Below are positions 44,647-52,518 of a DNA stretch of 64,000 bases, piece by piece. The position numbers were made by a program, and so were the translations under genes. This stretch comes from Symbiobacterium thermophilum IAM 14863 (GTDB lineage Bacteria > Bacillota > Sulfobacillia > Symbiobacteriales > Symbiobacteriaceae), in NCBI RefSeq assembly GCF_000009905.1, contig NC_006177.1:1364001-1428000 (forward strand). Direction: 5' to 3'. The notes under the pieces were generated by a model. That model worked only from the letters and a program-made list of their open reading frames with translations, did not search any database and was not told the origin of the DNA. Position 1 is the first letter of the stretch; each line of letters begins with the position of its first letter.

Positions 44647-45189
44647 TCAGGGCAGCCGCCGGAACCGGCCCGGGTACTCCAGCACGAACCCCGACTCGTC
44701 GACGGAGAGGACGGCTGTGTACCCGCCGTCCAGCGCCTCGTACCGGTACCGCCCGCCGCCCAGGTTCGTGTACCGCTGCCGGACGGGACGGAGGACCAGC
44801 CCGGGCACCTGAACGTAGGCCACGCGGATCTCCGCCGATTCCCCCTCGGCCAGCTGCAGCCGGCGGATGGGCAGCGTGTTGGTGAAGGGCGTGACGGAGA
44901 TGTCCACGTCGGCGCACCCCTGCAGTTCAGGCAGGACGGCGCCGCCGGCGTCCCGCCAGGTGCCGCGGGAGTCCCGGGTCAGGTCGACCTCCCGATCACC
45001 CTCCGTGACGGAGAGCCGCAAGACCTGCCACCGGGGATCCAGCTCCAGGTGGTAGGTGACGTCCGTGCCGTCTCCCCCCTGCACGCCGCTTACGACGGCG
45101 TCCGCCACAATCCCGCCGCCTTCCGTCTGCAGCACCAGTTCCTCGGTTTCCGTCGAGTCTACGGCCGCCCAGCGCAGGGTCTGTCTCAT
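44647..45189 (-). CDS. Putative glycolipid-binding domain protein (DUF1089-like)
   Basis: A 180-residue soluble protein that matches the PF06475-type putative glycolipid-binding family in overall pattern. It begins RQTLRWAAVDSTETEELVLQTEGGGIVADAVVSG, then TYHLELDPRWQVLRLSV and DSRGTWRDAGGAVLPELQGCADVDISVTPFTNTLPIRRL, the most conserved part. The C terminus YRYEALDGGYTAVLSVDESGFVLEYPGRFRR closes the beta fold. The name derives from a structure-based guess; real ligands are not known. It follows the FGGY kinase on the same strand after about 40 bases, so it may share an operon with the S1P lyase. Confidence 0.85.
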   Translation of the reverse strand: MRQTLRWAAVDSTETEELVLQTEGGGIVADAVVSGVQGGDGTDVTYHLELDPRWQVLRLSVTEGDREVDLTRDSRGTWRDAGGAVLPELQGCADVDISVTPFTNTLPIRRLQLAEGESAEIRVAYVQVPGLVLRPVRQRYTNLGGGRYRYEALDGGYTAVLSVDESGFVLEYPGRFRRLP

Positions 45190-45231
45190 ACGGATCTCCC
45201 CTTATGCATGTCTTCGGCCCGGTGGTCCTCG

Positions 45232-46851
45232 TCACCGGGCCGTCCGCCTGTTTAGACGGGCGTAGACGCCCCGTTGTCGCCGGTAGAGTTCCCGGAACGC
45301 GGCGGACAGCTCGGCGTAGATCCGGCGGTGGGCGGGGGTGGGTTCGAAGGTGCGGGCGGCGGCGACCAGCTCCGGCACGTCGGCGAAGTTCAGTTCGCCC
45401 AGGCCTACCAGCGCGAGGAGGCCGGCGCCGCGCGCACTCGCCTCCAGGGGCCGTTCCATCTGGTGGACCGCCCGGTCCAGGACGTCGGCGTAGATCTGGC
45501 ACCAGAGCTCCGAACGGGCGCCGCCGCCGATCAGCCGGACGGGCTCCAGCCGCCGGCCGACGAACCGGTCCACCGCCTCGGCCAGCCACCGGGCGTTTAG
45601 GGCGACCCCCTCCAGCACGGCCCGCACCAGGTGGCCGCGGGTGGTGCGCAGCGTGAGGTTGTGGAACCCGCCCCGCACCCAGGGGTCCTCGACGGGCGTC
45701 CGTTCGCCCGCGAGCCAGGGGGTGAAGAGGAGCCCGTCGCTGCCTGCCGGAACCCCGGCAGCGAGGTTGATCAGCCGCGTCATCTCGTCGGGCGCCTCCT
45801 CGTCCGTGGAGGCCCCGCGCCCATCCGAAAGGGTCTGGGTCCGGGGCGTCCGGCCGGAGGGGTCTGCGAGCAGGTCCCGCAGGTGGAGCAGGCACGCGCC
45901 GGCGGTCTCCTGCTCGTTGGCCACCAGGTAGCGGCCGGGGATGGCCGCCGGGATGGAGGCCATGTTGTGCAGCAGGTCGGTCTTCAGGTAGGGCACGTGC
46001 GCCGACAGCCAGGAGGAGGTGCCCACGTACAGGTGGGGATCCAGGTCGCGCGTGCCGCCGGAGCCGATGGCGGCCGCGTGGATGTCCGGCGTGCCGGCGA
46101 TCACGTGGGTCTCCGGCCGCAGCCCCAGCTCCTCCGCCGCGGCGGGGCGCAGCCGGCCGAGGACCGCCGTCGCGGGGAGCAGGTCCGGCAGCTGGGCCCG
46201 CTCCAGGCCCGCGGCGGCCAGCAGGTCGGGGTCGTAGCGGATGTGGTAGGGATCCCGGTTGTCGGTGACCCAGTGCAGCGTGATGGCCTCGTAGGTCGAG
46301 GCGAACTCGCCGGTGAGGCGGAGGTTCAGGTAGTCCTTCGGCTCCAGGAACTTGTGCGCGGCCTCGTACACCCAGGGGTGCGCCCGGCGGATGTAGAGGA
46401 TGTGGGCCAGCGAGTCCTTGCCCGCCTTTCCGGGGATGCCCCCGGTCCGGCGGATCCAGCGCCACAGCTTGTCCACGCCGTAGCCGGCCACCGAGACCGG
46501 CCCGCCGGTCAGCCGGGCGACGTCCGGCGCGCCGCGGGTGTCCATCCAGCTGATGGCGGGCATCAGCGGGCGGCCGGCGCGGTCGACGGCCACGGTGGCG
46601 GACCACTGGGCCGTGCAGCAGACGGCGGCCACCCGGTCCGGCCCCGCGATGCCCCGGGCCATGAGCCTGCGGGTGGCGGTGACCAGGGCGTTCCACCAGT
46701 CTTCGGGGTTCTGCTCGGCCCCGCCGCCGGGCAGCACCGTGAGCGGGACGGGCTCGGTCTCCAGGCCGGCGACGGCGCCGGTGAAGGAGACCAGGGCCGC
46801 CTTCAGGGCCGACGTGCCCAGATCCAGCGCCAGGACGTACTGCTGGGCCAT
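45232..46851 (-). CDS. FGGY family carbohydrate kinase (xylulokinase-like)
   Basis: A 539-residue sugar/polyol kinase. It opens with the phosphate-binding LALDLGTSALKAALV motif and has the first-domain CCTAQWSATVAVDRAGRPLMPAISWMDTRG. The second FGGY domain contains GGGARSELWCQIYADVLDRAV and GAGLLALVGLG. Xylulokinase is the nearest named activity, but an insert of about 30 residues around LLADPSGRTPRTQTLSDGRGASTDEEAPDE and the genomic context leave the substrate open. It starts inside the upstream S1P lyase tail region, with six bases between its ATG and the lyase stop codon, so the two are translationally coupled. Confidence 0.9.
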   Translation of the reverse strand: MAQQYVLALDLGTSALKAALVSFTGAVAGLETEPVPLTVLPGGGAEQNPEDWWNALVTATRRLMARGIAGPDRVAAVCCTAQWSATVAVDRAGRPLMPAISWMDTRGAPDVARLTGGPVSVAGYGVDKLWRWIRRTGGIPGKAGKDSLAHILYIRRAHPWVYEAAHKFLEPKDYLNLRLTGEFASTYEAITLHWVTDNRDPYHIRYDPDLLAAAGLERAQLPDLLPATAVLGRLRPAAAEELGLRPETHVIAGTPDIHAAAIGSGGTRDLDPHLYVGTSSWLSAHVPYLKTDLLHNMASIPAAIPGRYLVANEQETAGACLLHLRDLLADPSGRTPRTQTLSDGRGASTDEEAPDEMTRLINLAAGVPAGSDGLLFTPWLAGERTPVEDPWVRGGFHNLTLRTTRGHLVRAVLEGVALNARWLAEAVDRFVGRRLEPVRLIGGGARSELWCQIYADVLDRAVHQMERPLEASARGAGLLALVGLGELNFADVPELVAAARTFEPTPAHRRIYAELSAAFRELYRRQRGVYARLNRRTAR

Positions 46852-46856
46852 GGCGG

Positions 46857-48242
46857 TCACACCTCGTACAGCAGGTCGATGAAGCCGGTGAGCACCTGCC
46901 GGACCAGCTCCGGCGGCGCGGCGGCGGCCATGCCGTAGACCGGGGCCATCCCGGTCGCCTTTTCGGGGTGGGCCCGGACCTGAGCCACCGCGTCCTGCAG
47001 GTCGGCGAGGAACCGGTCGACCACCCCGGGCTCGGTGTGGCGAAGCGTCAGGGCGACGTGAAACGCCGGCGGCCGGTGCAGTCCGTTCAGCCGCCAGCCC
47101 CGCCCGGCCATCTCCTCCATCACCTGGTAGATGTTGAGCTCGTCCGAGGCCACGGCGATCACCCACAGCGGGTCGCCCAGGATCTTCAGGCTGGGGATCG
47201 CGCGCACGCCCGCCTTAAGCCGGTCGGCGGCTTGCAGGATCCGGCGGGTGGCATCCAGGTAGCCCTCCTCCCCCAGGGAGAGCATGGCGGCCCACGCGGT
47301 CGCGCTGAGCGCGCCGGGCCGGCTGCCGGCGAAGGTGGGGGAGAAGTAGAGGCCTCCGGGCCAGTCGGCCGCGATGAAGTACTGGTAGTGCAGCAGATCA
47401 GGTCTGCGGTAGAGGATCACCGACGTTCCCTTGGCCCCGTAGCCGTACTTGTGGGTGTCGGCCGAGACGGAGGTGACGCCCTCCAGCCGGAAATCGAAGG
47501 GGGGCACCGGGTAGCCCAGCCGCTCCGCCCACGGCAGGATGAACCCGCCCAGGCAGGCGTCCACATGGCAGCCGATGCCGTGTTCCGCGGCCAGGGCGGC
47601 GATCTCGGGAATGGGGTCGACGACGCCGTGGGGGTAGCCCGGCGCGGATCCGGCGACGACCACGGTGTTGGGGGTAATGGCTTCCCGCATGGCCGCGACG
47701 TCTGCCCGGTAATCGGCGTCCAGCGGGGTGCGGACCAGCTTGATGCCGAAGTACTGCGCGGCCTTGTCGAAGGCGGCGTGCGCGCTCACCGGCACCACGG
47801 CCTCCGGGGCGGTGATCCCCTTGGTCGCGCGGGCCCAGTCCCGGTAGGTCTTCATGGCCAGGAGGAGCGACTCCGTGCCGCCGGAGGTCACGGTGCCGCA
47901 GACGGTCCCGCCGGCGGCGTCCCCGCCCAGCATGTGGGCGGTCATGGCGACGACCTCGGCCTCGAACTTGGCCGTGCTCGGCCAGAGGTCCGGGTGGAGC
48001 GGGTTGGACTGGGACTGGAGGGCGTAGACCTCGTTGAGGAACGCGATGTGGTGCTCATCGCCGTGGTAGACGGCGCCGGAGGCATAGCCGTCCCGCCAGG
48101 CCGGGGACTCGGCCGCGCCCATGGCCGCGATCTCGGCGAGGATCTCGGCGCGGGGCAGGCCGGCCCGTGGCAGGCGGGCGTGGGAAGGAAAGCGGTCGCG
48201 GTAAGGCTTGATCTGCGACCGCAGGGAGGCGAGCCAGTCCAT
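46857..48242 (-). CDS. Sphingosine-1-phosphate lyase (group II PLP decarboxylase fold)
   Basis: A PLP-dependent lyase. In eukaryotes it cleaves sphingosine-1-phosphate to a long-chain aldehyde and phosphoethanolamine. [25 protein letters not shown] binds the phosphate of [22 protein letters not shown] holds the ring-stacking Asp/His region, and the Schiff-base lysine is in [13 protein letters not shown]. Counted from GTG 48380 the protein has 507 residues and that lysine is 311, the number I recall for the crystallised S. thermophilum enzyme. The GTG has no ribosome-binding site, whereas ATG 48242 (residue 47) has GAGGAGGG eight bases upstream, so I annotate 461 residues. It has no membrane anchor, unlike the eukaryotic enzyme. 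Confidence 0.93.
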   Translation of the reverse strand: MDWLASLRSQIKPYRDRFPSHARLPRAGLPRAEILAEIAAMGAAESPAWRDGYASGAVYHGDEHHIAFLNEVYALQSQSNPLHPDLWPSTAKFEAEVVAMTAHMLGGDAAGGTVCGTVTSGGTESLLLAMKTYRDWARATKGITAPEAVVPVSAHAAFDKAAQYFGIKLVRTPLDADYRADVAAMREAITPNTVVVAGSAPGYPHGVVDPIPEIAALAAEHGIGCHVDACLGGFILPWAERLGYPVPPFDFRLEGVTSVSADTHKYGYGAKGTSVILYRRPDLLHYQYFIAADWPGGLYFSPTFAGSRPGALSATAWAAMLSLGEEGYLDATRRILQAADRLKAGVRAIPSLKILGDPLWVIAVASDELNIYQVMEEMAGRGWRLNGLHRPPAFHVALTLRHTEPGVVDRFLADLQDAVAQVRAHPEKATGMAPVYGMAAAAPPELVRQVLTGFIDLLYEV

Positions 48243-48325
48243 GGTGGGGTCCCTCCTCGCAGGCGGTTGCGATTGAATTCCGCGAATTTCGCAATAGTCC
48301 TGCAATGAGGAGGGAAATTCCGGCG

Positions 48326-48526
48326 TTGGGTGGGAACGCGCCGGGTCGCAGGGCAAAGGCGGGGAAAACGCCGAAAGCACACAGACCGGAGGACGAACAG
48401 GGGTGGCTGAGGTGCCGGGTCCTCGCCCACCACACGGGCGAGGACCGGGAATGGGTTCGGGCCCGCTTCCGGCGGGTACACGAGTGCGTGCTGTACGAGC
48501 TGCGTCTCAACCCGGCCGAAGGGTAG
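48326..48526 (+). CDS. Possible small basic protein divergent from S1P lyase
   Basis: A frame of about 66 codons starting at TTG 48326 (or 73 from ATG 48305), with AGGAGGG ahead of the TTG. The product is basic with a plausible amphipathic end ([25 protein letters not shown]). It would overlap the extended form of the lyase gene but not the shorter form chosen here. No family is recognised. The rest of the 48243-48643 interval holds only the levR promoter. Confidence 0.3.
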   Translation: MGGNAPGRRAKAGKTPKAHRPEDEQGWLRCRVLAHHTGEDREWVRARFRRVHECVLYELRLNPAEG

Positions 48527-48574
48527 ACGGGCCTTGGATGGGGTGGTTTCCCAGCAATCCCTTTCAACGATCTC

Positions 48575-48603
48575 GTGACTACCTTAAAGTTTCACCCTAT
48601 ACT
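48575..48603 (+). promoter_or_regulatory. Promoter of levR
   Basis: GTGACT (48575-48580), 17 bases, TATACT (48598-48603). It overlaps the earlier in-frame GTG 48575 and so argues that LevR translation starts at 48644. Confidence 0.65.
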
Positions 48604-48643
48604 GGAGGAAAGCTGTCCGCAATCGCGAAGGGGGTGGCCCCGC

Positions 48644-51325
48644 GTGCGCAAGGATCGGGTCCTGGAGGCGCTTCGTCAGCTTGCACCGGCCGGAAGCTCC
48701 AGCGGTGTGACGGCCATGGAGGTGGCCGAACACGTCGGCATCCGGCGGAACAACGCCAGCGCCGATCTCAACGAACTGGTCAACGAAGGGCTCGCGCTGA
48801 AACTGAAGGGGAAGCCCGTTCGGTTCATCGCCGCGGCAGAGCCCGGGTCGCCCGCCGTTCCCGCTCCGGTGGCCAACGATCCCTTCGACGAGCTGGTCGG
48901 GTACGGCGGGAGCCTCGGCGCCGCGGTGGAGCAGGCCAAGGCGGCCATGCTCTATCCCCCGCGCGGGTTGCCGACGCTCATCTCCGGCCCCACCGGGTCG
49001 GGCAAGAGCCGGCTGGCGGAGGCGATGTACCGGTACGCCGTGGCCGCGGGGCGGCTCCCCCCGGGAGCGCCCTTCTGCGTGTTCAACTGCGCGGACTACG
49101 CCGCGAACCCGCAGCTGCTGCAGGCCCAGCTCTTCGGTTACGTGAAGGGCGCCTTCACCGGGGCGGAACGGGACACGCCGGGGCTCGTGGCGCAGGCGGA
49201 CGGGGGCCTGCTGTTCCTGGACGAGATCCACCGCCTGCCCCCCGACGGCCAGGAGATGCTCTTCCTGCTGATGGACCGGGGCGTCTACCGCGCCCTGGGC
49301 GACACGGCCACCCGGCAGGCGTCGGTGATGCTGGTGGGCGCGACGTCCGAGGACCCGAGTTCTTCGCTCCTGAACACCTTTGTCCGCCGGTTCCCGGTGG
49401 TCATCCATCTGCCCGGGCTGGACGTCCGGCCGGTGGAGGAGCGGCTGGCGCTCATCGAGGTCTTCCTGCGGGAGGAGGCTTCCCGCATCGGCAAGGCCAT
49501 CGTCGTAAGCCCGCTGGTCCTGCTGGCGCTCCTGGCCTACCGCACCACCGGGAACGTGGGAGAGCTGCGCAGCGCCATCCTCATGGCGTGCGCCAAGGCG
49601 TTCTTCGCGCACGCGGCGGCCGGGTTGGGCGACGGCGCCCCGATTTCCCTCGACCTCACCCACCTGTCCCCCCAGATCCAGCTGGCCTACCTGCAGGCCC
49701 ATGAATCGTCAGGCGACGCGGAGCGGCTCGTCGGCGTCGAGGACCGGGTCTACCGGCCGTCCACCCTGCGCAGTCAGGTGCGGTACGTCGACGACTACGT
49801 GCCCGCGGACCTCTACGCGCAGCTGCACCGCCGGGTGACGGGGTATCTGCGGGCCGGCCTGCAGGAAAGCGAGCTCCGGCGGGTCATCCGGACCGACCTG
49901 GACTATTACCTGCGCCGGCTGCTGCACCGCGCGGACCGCGCGGGCGTGGTCTCCAACCGGCTCCTGGAGATCGTCACCGGGTTCGTCCGGGAGGTCGGCG
50001 ACGAGCTGAACGAGAACTTCGGTTCCGAGGTGGTGACCGGCCTCGCCCTCCACCTGGCGGCTCGGTCGGACCACGACCTGGACGTCGACCAGGCGCTGGC
50101 GCTGGTCGCCCAGTGCCCGGCCGAGTACGCCGCGGTCAACCGGCTGGCCCCCCGGCTCGAGGCGGAGCTGGGCGTGCGGCTGCTCCCCGGCGAGAAGAGC
50201 TTCCTGGCGCTTTTCCTGGCCGCGCACCGGCCCCGCAACGCCCCCTCGGGGCTGCAGGTGATGGTGATTGCCCACGGCGACAGCACCGCGTCCAGCATGG
50301 CGGCCGTGGCCAACGAACTGCTGGGCACGGACATCGTCACGGCCGTCGACATGCCGCTGGAGCAGAGCGTGCAGGCGACGGTGGAGCTGGCGGCGGCGCG
50401 CGTGCGGGCGTTCGGCCCCGTGCGCGGCGTGGTGCTGCTGGTCGACATGGGCTCGCTGACCGGGCTGGGGCCGGCCCTGGAGCGGGAGACCAGCGTGCCC
50501 TTCGCGGTGGTCCCGCTGGTGACGACGCCAGCCGTGATCGAGGCCGCCCGGGTCGCACAGGAGCCGGGCAGCGACCTTGCGACCGTGGTGCGCGCGGTGC
50601 GCCGCGTCTACACCGGCCAGGAGGAAGAGCCGGTGGTGGCCGCAGGCAAGCGCCTCGTCATCACCACGTGTCTCACGGGGCAGGGGACGGCCCGCAAGCT
50701 GGCGGCCTTCCTGACGGAGGCCCTGCCGCCGGACCTGCGGGAGTCGGTGGCCGTCCAGGCGGTGGACCTGGACAACGGGTCGGTCCTCCCCGGCCTCCTG
50801 GTGGAGGGATGGCGCAAGGGGGTCGTCGCGGTGGTGGGCACCATCGACCCGCGCCTGCCGGGCGTGCCGTTCATTGGCCTGGAGCGGGTCCTGTTCGGCG
50901 ACGGCCTGCAGGCCCTGGCCGACCTCCTGCGGGGGGAGGAGGCGCCGGCCGCCGCCCCGTCGGCCACCCGCGAGGAGGCCATGGAGCTCTCCATGCGCTT
51001 CCTGGTGGACAACATCGCCTCCGTGGACGGGAGGCGGGCCGGGGAGGCGGCCGCGGGCGCGCTGCGCCGCTTCGAGGAGAGCCTGGGGATGCGGCTGAAC
51101 GCCAACCGGGTGGCCCGGTGGATCATCCACCTCGGGTTTGCCATCGAGCGGCTCGCCAGCGACGGGACCACCTACCCCTGCCCGGAAGAGGAGTATCTCA
51201 GGGCCCGGCACGGGTCGCTGCTCTCGGCCATCGCGGACGCCCTGGAGCCCGTCGGACGCAGCTGGGGCTTCTCCTTCCCGTCCGGCGAGGTGGCCTACAT
51301 GGCGCTGATTGTCTTGACGGAGTAG
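48644..51325 (+). CDS. levR: LevR-type sigma-54 activator with PRD, IIA and IIB domains
   Basis: An 893-residue regulator that activates sigma-54 promoters of mannose-class PTS operons. Order: N-terminal winged helix (VRKDRVLEALRQLAPAGSSSGVTAMEVAEHVGI); AAA+ domain with Walker A SGPTGSGKSR near residue 110, the sigma-54 loop GAFTGA near 170 and Walker B LLFLDEIHR; PRD1 (about 385-490); IIA(Man)-like domain with the HGDSTASSMA histidine near 540; IIB-like domain with TTCLTGQGTARKL; and PRD2 at the C terminus. Phosphorylation by HPr or the PTS would tune activity. GAAGGGGG precedes GTG 48644. Its target lies directly downstream. Confidence 0.95.
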   Translation: MRKDRVLEALRQLAPAGSSSGVTAMEVAEHVGIRRNNASADLNELVNEGLALKLKGKPVRFIAAAEPGSPAVPAPVANDPFDELVGYGGSLGAAVEQAKAAMLYPPRGLPTLISGPTGSGKSRLAEAMYRYAVAAGRLPPGAPFCVFNCADYAANPQLLQAQLFGYVKGAFTGAERDTPGLVAQADGGLLFLDEIHRLPPDGQEMLFLLMDRGVYRALGDTATRQASVMLVGATSEDPSSSLLNTFVRRFPVVIHLPGLDVRPVEERLALIEVFLREEASRIGKAIVVSPLVLLALLAYRTTGNVGELRSAILMACAKAFFAHAAAGLGDGAPISLDLTHLSPQIQLAYLQAHESSGDAERLVGVEDRVYRPSTLRSQVRYVDDYVPADLYAQLHRRVTGYLRAGLQESELRRVIRTDLDYYLRRLLHRADRAGVVSNRLLEIVTGFVREVGDELNENFGSEVVTGLALHLAARSDHDLDVDQALALVAQCPAEYAAVNRLAPRLEAELGVRLLPGEKSFLALFLAAHRPRNAPSGLQVMVIAHGDSTASSMAAVANELLGTDIVTAVDMPLEQSVQATVELAAARVRAFGPVRGVVLLVDMGSLTGLGPALERETSVPFAVVPLVTTPAVIEAARVAQEPGSDLATVVRAVRRVYTGQEEEPVVAAGKRLVITTCLTGQGTARKLAAFLTEALPPDLRESVAVQAVDLDNGSVLPGLLVEGWRKGVVAVVGTIDPRLPGVPFIGLERVLFGDGLQALADLLRGEEAPAAAPSATREEAMELSMRFLVDNIASVDGRRAGEAAAGALRRFEESLGMRLNANRVARWIIHLGFAIERLASDGTTYPCPEEEYLRARHGSLLSAIADALEPVGRSWGFSFPSGEVAYMALIVLTE

Positions 51326-51351
51326 CGAACCGTCCGGTCAGAATTGGGATC

Positions 51352-51371
51352 TGTCTCGCATGTGTCTCGCA
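51352..51371 (+). promoter_or_regulatory. Tandem TGTCTCGCA repeats, candidate LevR upstream activating site
   Basis: TGTCTCGCA occurs at 51352-51360 and again at 51363-51371, an 11-base phase, about one helical turn. The repeats end 52 bases before the sigma-54 -24 element, on the upstream side where enhancer-binding proteins act. Confidence 0.55.
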
Positions 51372-51397
51372 ACGGTGGGTCCGCCGGGCCCACCGTT
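51371..51397 (+). terminator. Terminator of levR
   Basis: Eleven-base arms (51371-51381 and 51387-51397, one G-U) with a five-base loop and TTTT overlapping the stem end. It overlaps the second upstream repeat by one base. Confidence 0.7.
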
Positions 51398-51421
51398 TTC
51401 GCGTGTTTGGCCGGATCCGTC

Positions 51422-51439
51422 TTGGCACGGAAGTTGCGT
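51422..51439 (+). promoter_or_regulatory. Sigma-54 (RpoN) promoter of the PTS operon
   Basis: TTGGCACGGAAGTTGCGT carries the invariant GG at 51424-51425 and GC at 51436-51437, 12 bases apart, with the consensus TGGCAC and TTGC contexts. It lies about 60 bases before the IIB start and right after levR. Confidence 0.92.
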
Positions 51440-51494
51440 GTATATGTGCAGTGAACGGAACGGATTCCATTCTCACATCGACGGAGGGATGAAC

Positions 51495-51977
51495 ATGCCC
51501 ATCGTTCTGGTGCGTGTGGACGACCGTTTGATCCATGGGCAGGTGGCTGTCGGGTGGACACGGACGGTGGGGGCGAACCACATCGTCGTCGCCAACGACG
51601 AGGTGGCCCGGGACGCCACGCAGAAGTCGCTCCTGAAGCTGGCCGCCCCGGTGGGCGTCAAGGTCAGCATCCTGAGCGTGGCCGAGGCGGCCGCCCTTCT
51701 GGTCGGGCCCAAGGCGGCCAAGGACCGGGTGATGGTGCTGGTGCGTGATCCGCAGTCGCTTCTGGCGCTGATGGACGGGGGCGTCGAGCTGACGAAGGTC
51801 AATGTCGGCAACGTCCGGGCGGCGGAAGGGCGGGTCCGGCTGACCAAGGAGGTCGCGGCCAGCCCGGAGGAGATCGAGGCGTGGAAGGAACTGGACCGAA
51901 GGGGTGTGATCCTGGAGGCGGTCTGGCTCCCCGGAGGTGCCGTGACGGATTTCAACAGCGTGATCCGGCAGCAGTGA
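51495..51977 (+). CDS. PTS mannose-class IIB component
   Basis: A 160-residue phosphocarrier with His14 in VRVDDRLIHGQVAVGWTRTVGANHIVVANDEVA, the mannose-class IIB active site, and VNVGNVRAAEGRVRLTKEV as the second block. GGAGGG is six bases before ATG 51495; the frame is open further upstream but covers the promoter. First gene of the sigma-54-driven operon. Confidence 0.94.
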   Translation: MPIVLVRVDDRLIHGQVAVGWTRTVGANHIVVANDEVARDATQKSLLKLAAPVGVKVSILSVAEAAALLVGPKAAKDRVMVLVRDPQSLLALMDGGVELTKVNVGNVRAAEGRVRLTKEVAASPEEIEAWKELDRRGVILEAVWLPGGAVTDFNSVIRQQ

Positions 51978-52014
51978 CCAGGACCCCACCGATTACTGGG
52001 GGTGGATAAGGCAG

Positions 52015-52449
52015 ATGATCGGTGTACTCATCGTGACACACGGCCGCTTCGGTGAGGCTCTGCTCGAGTCAGCCGGAATGCTGGTCAGCGATCTGGACCA
52101 GGTGCGTACGGTCAGTTTTCTTCCCGGCCAGGGCGTCGAGGACCTGGAGGCCGCCGTCGGGGACGCCCTCCGGGAGCTTGGTGAGAGCGAGGGAATTCTG
52201 GCGCTGGTCGACATCCCCGGCGGCACGCCGGCGCGGGTCCTCGGCGGGGTCGCCCTCCAGCGTGCGGATCTCGAGCTGGTCTCGGGGGTGAACCTCGCCA
52301 TGCTGGTGGAGGTCCTGTTCGCCCGCCTGTCGGCCACGCTCCCGGAGCTGGTGGGGATGGCCGTGAGAGGCGGATGGGACGGCATCCGGGACCTGGGCGC
52401 GGCCGTCCGCCACGAGGCGACGGTGGGAGGTGATGCACCCGGCAATTAG
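52015..52449 (+). CDS. PTS mannose-class IIA component
   Basis: A 144-residue IIA(Man)-type domain with His9 in VLIVTHGRFGEALLESAG and the DIPGGTPARVLGG block near residue 66 (LxDxxGGTP signature). In this operon IIA follows IIB rather than preceding it. It would receive phosphate from HPr and pass it to IIB, and indirectly to LevR. GGTGGATAAGGC precedes the ATG. Confidence 0.93.
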   Translation: MIGVLIVTHGRFGEALLESAGMLVSDLDQVRTVSFLPGQGVEDLEAAVGDALRELGESEGILALVDIPGGTPARVLGGVALQRADLELVSGVNLAMLVEVLFARLSATLPELVGMAVRGGWDGIRDLGAAVRHEATVGGDAPGN

Positions 52450-52518
52450 GCGGTGAAGGTGGCCCGGACCCTGTCACTCAGTCAACCAACGTGAACGAGG
52501 AATGGGGGAGTATCCAAC

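Noticed and set aside
45232-47166. FGGY kinase with a long N-terminal extension from 47166
   Set aside because: The extension is antisense-like Arg/Gly/Pro-rich and overlaps the S1P lyase; the sugar-kinase fold starts at ATG 46851.
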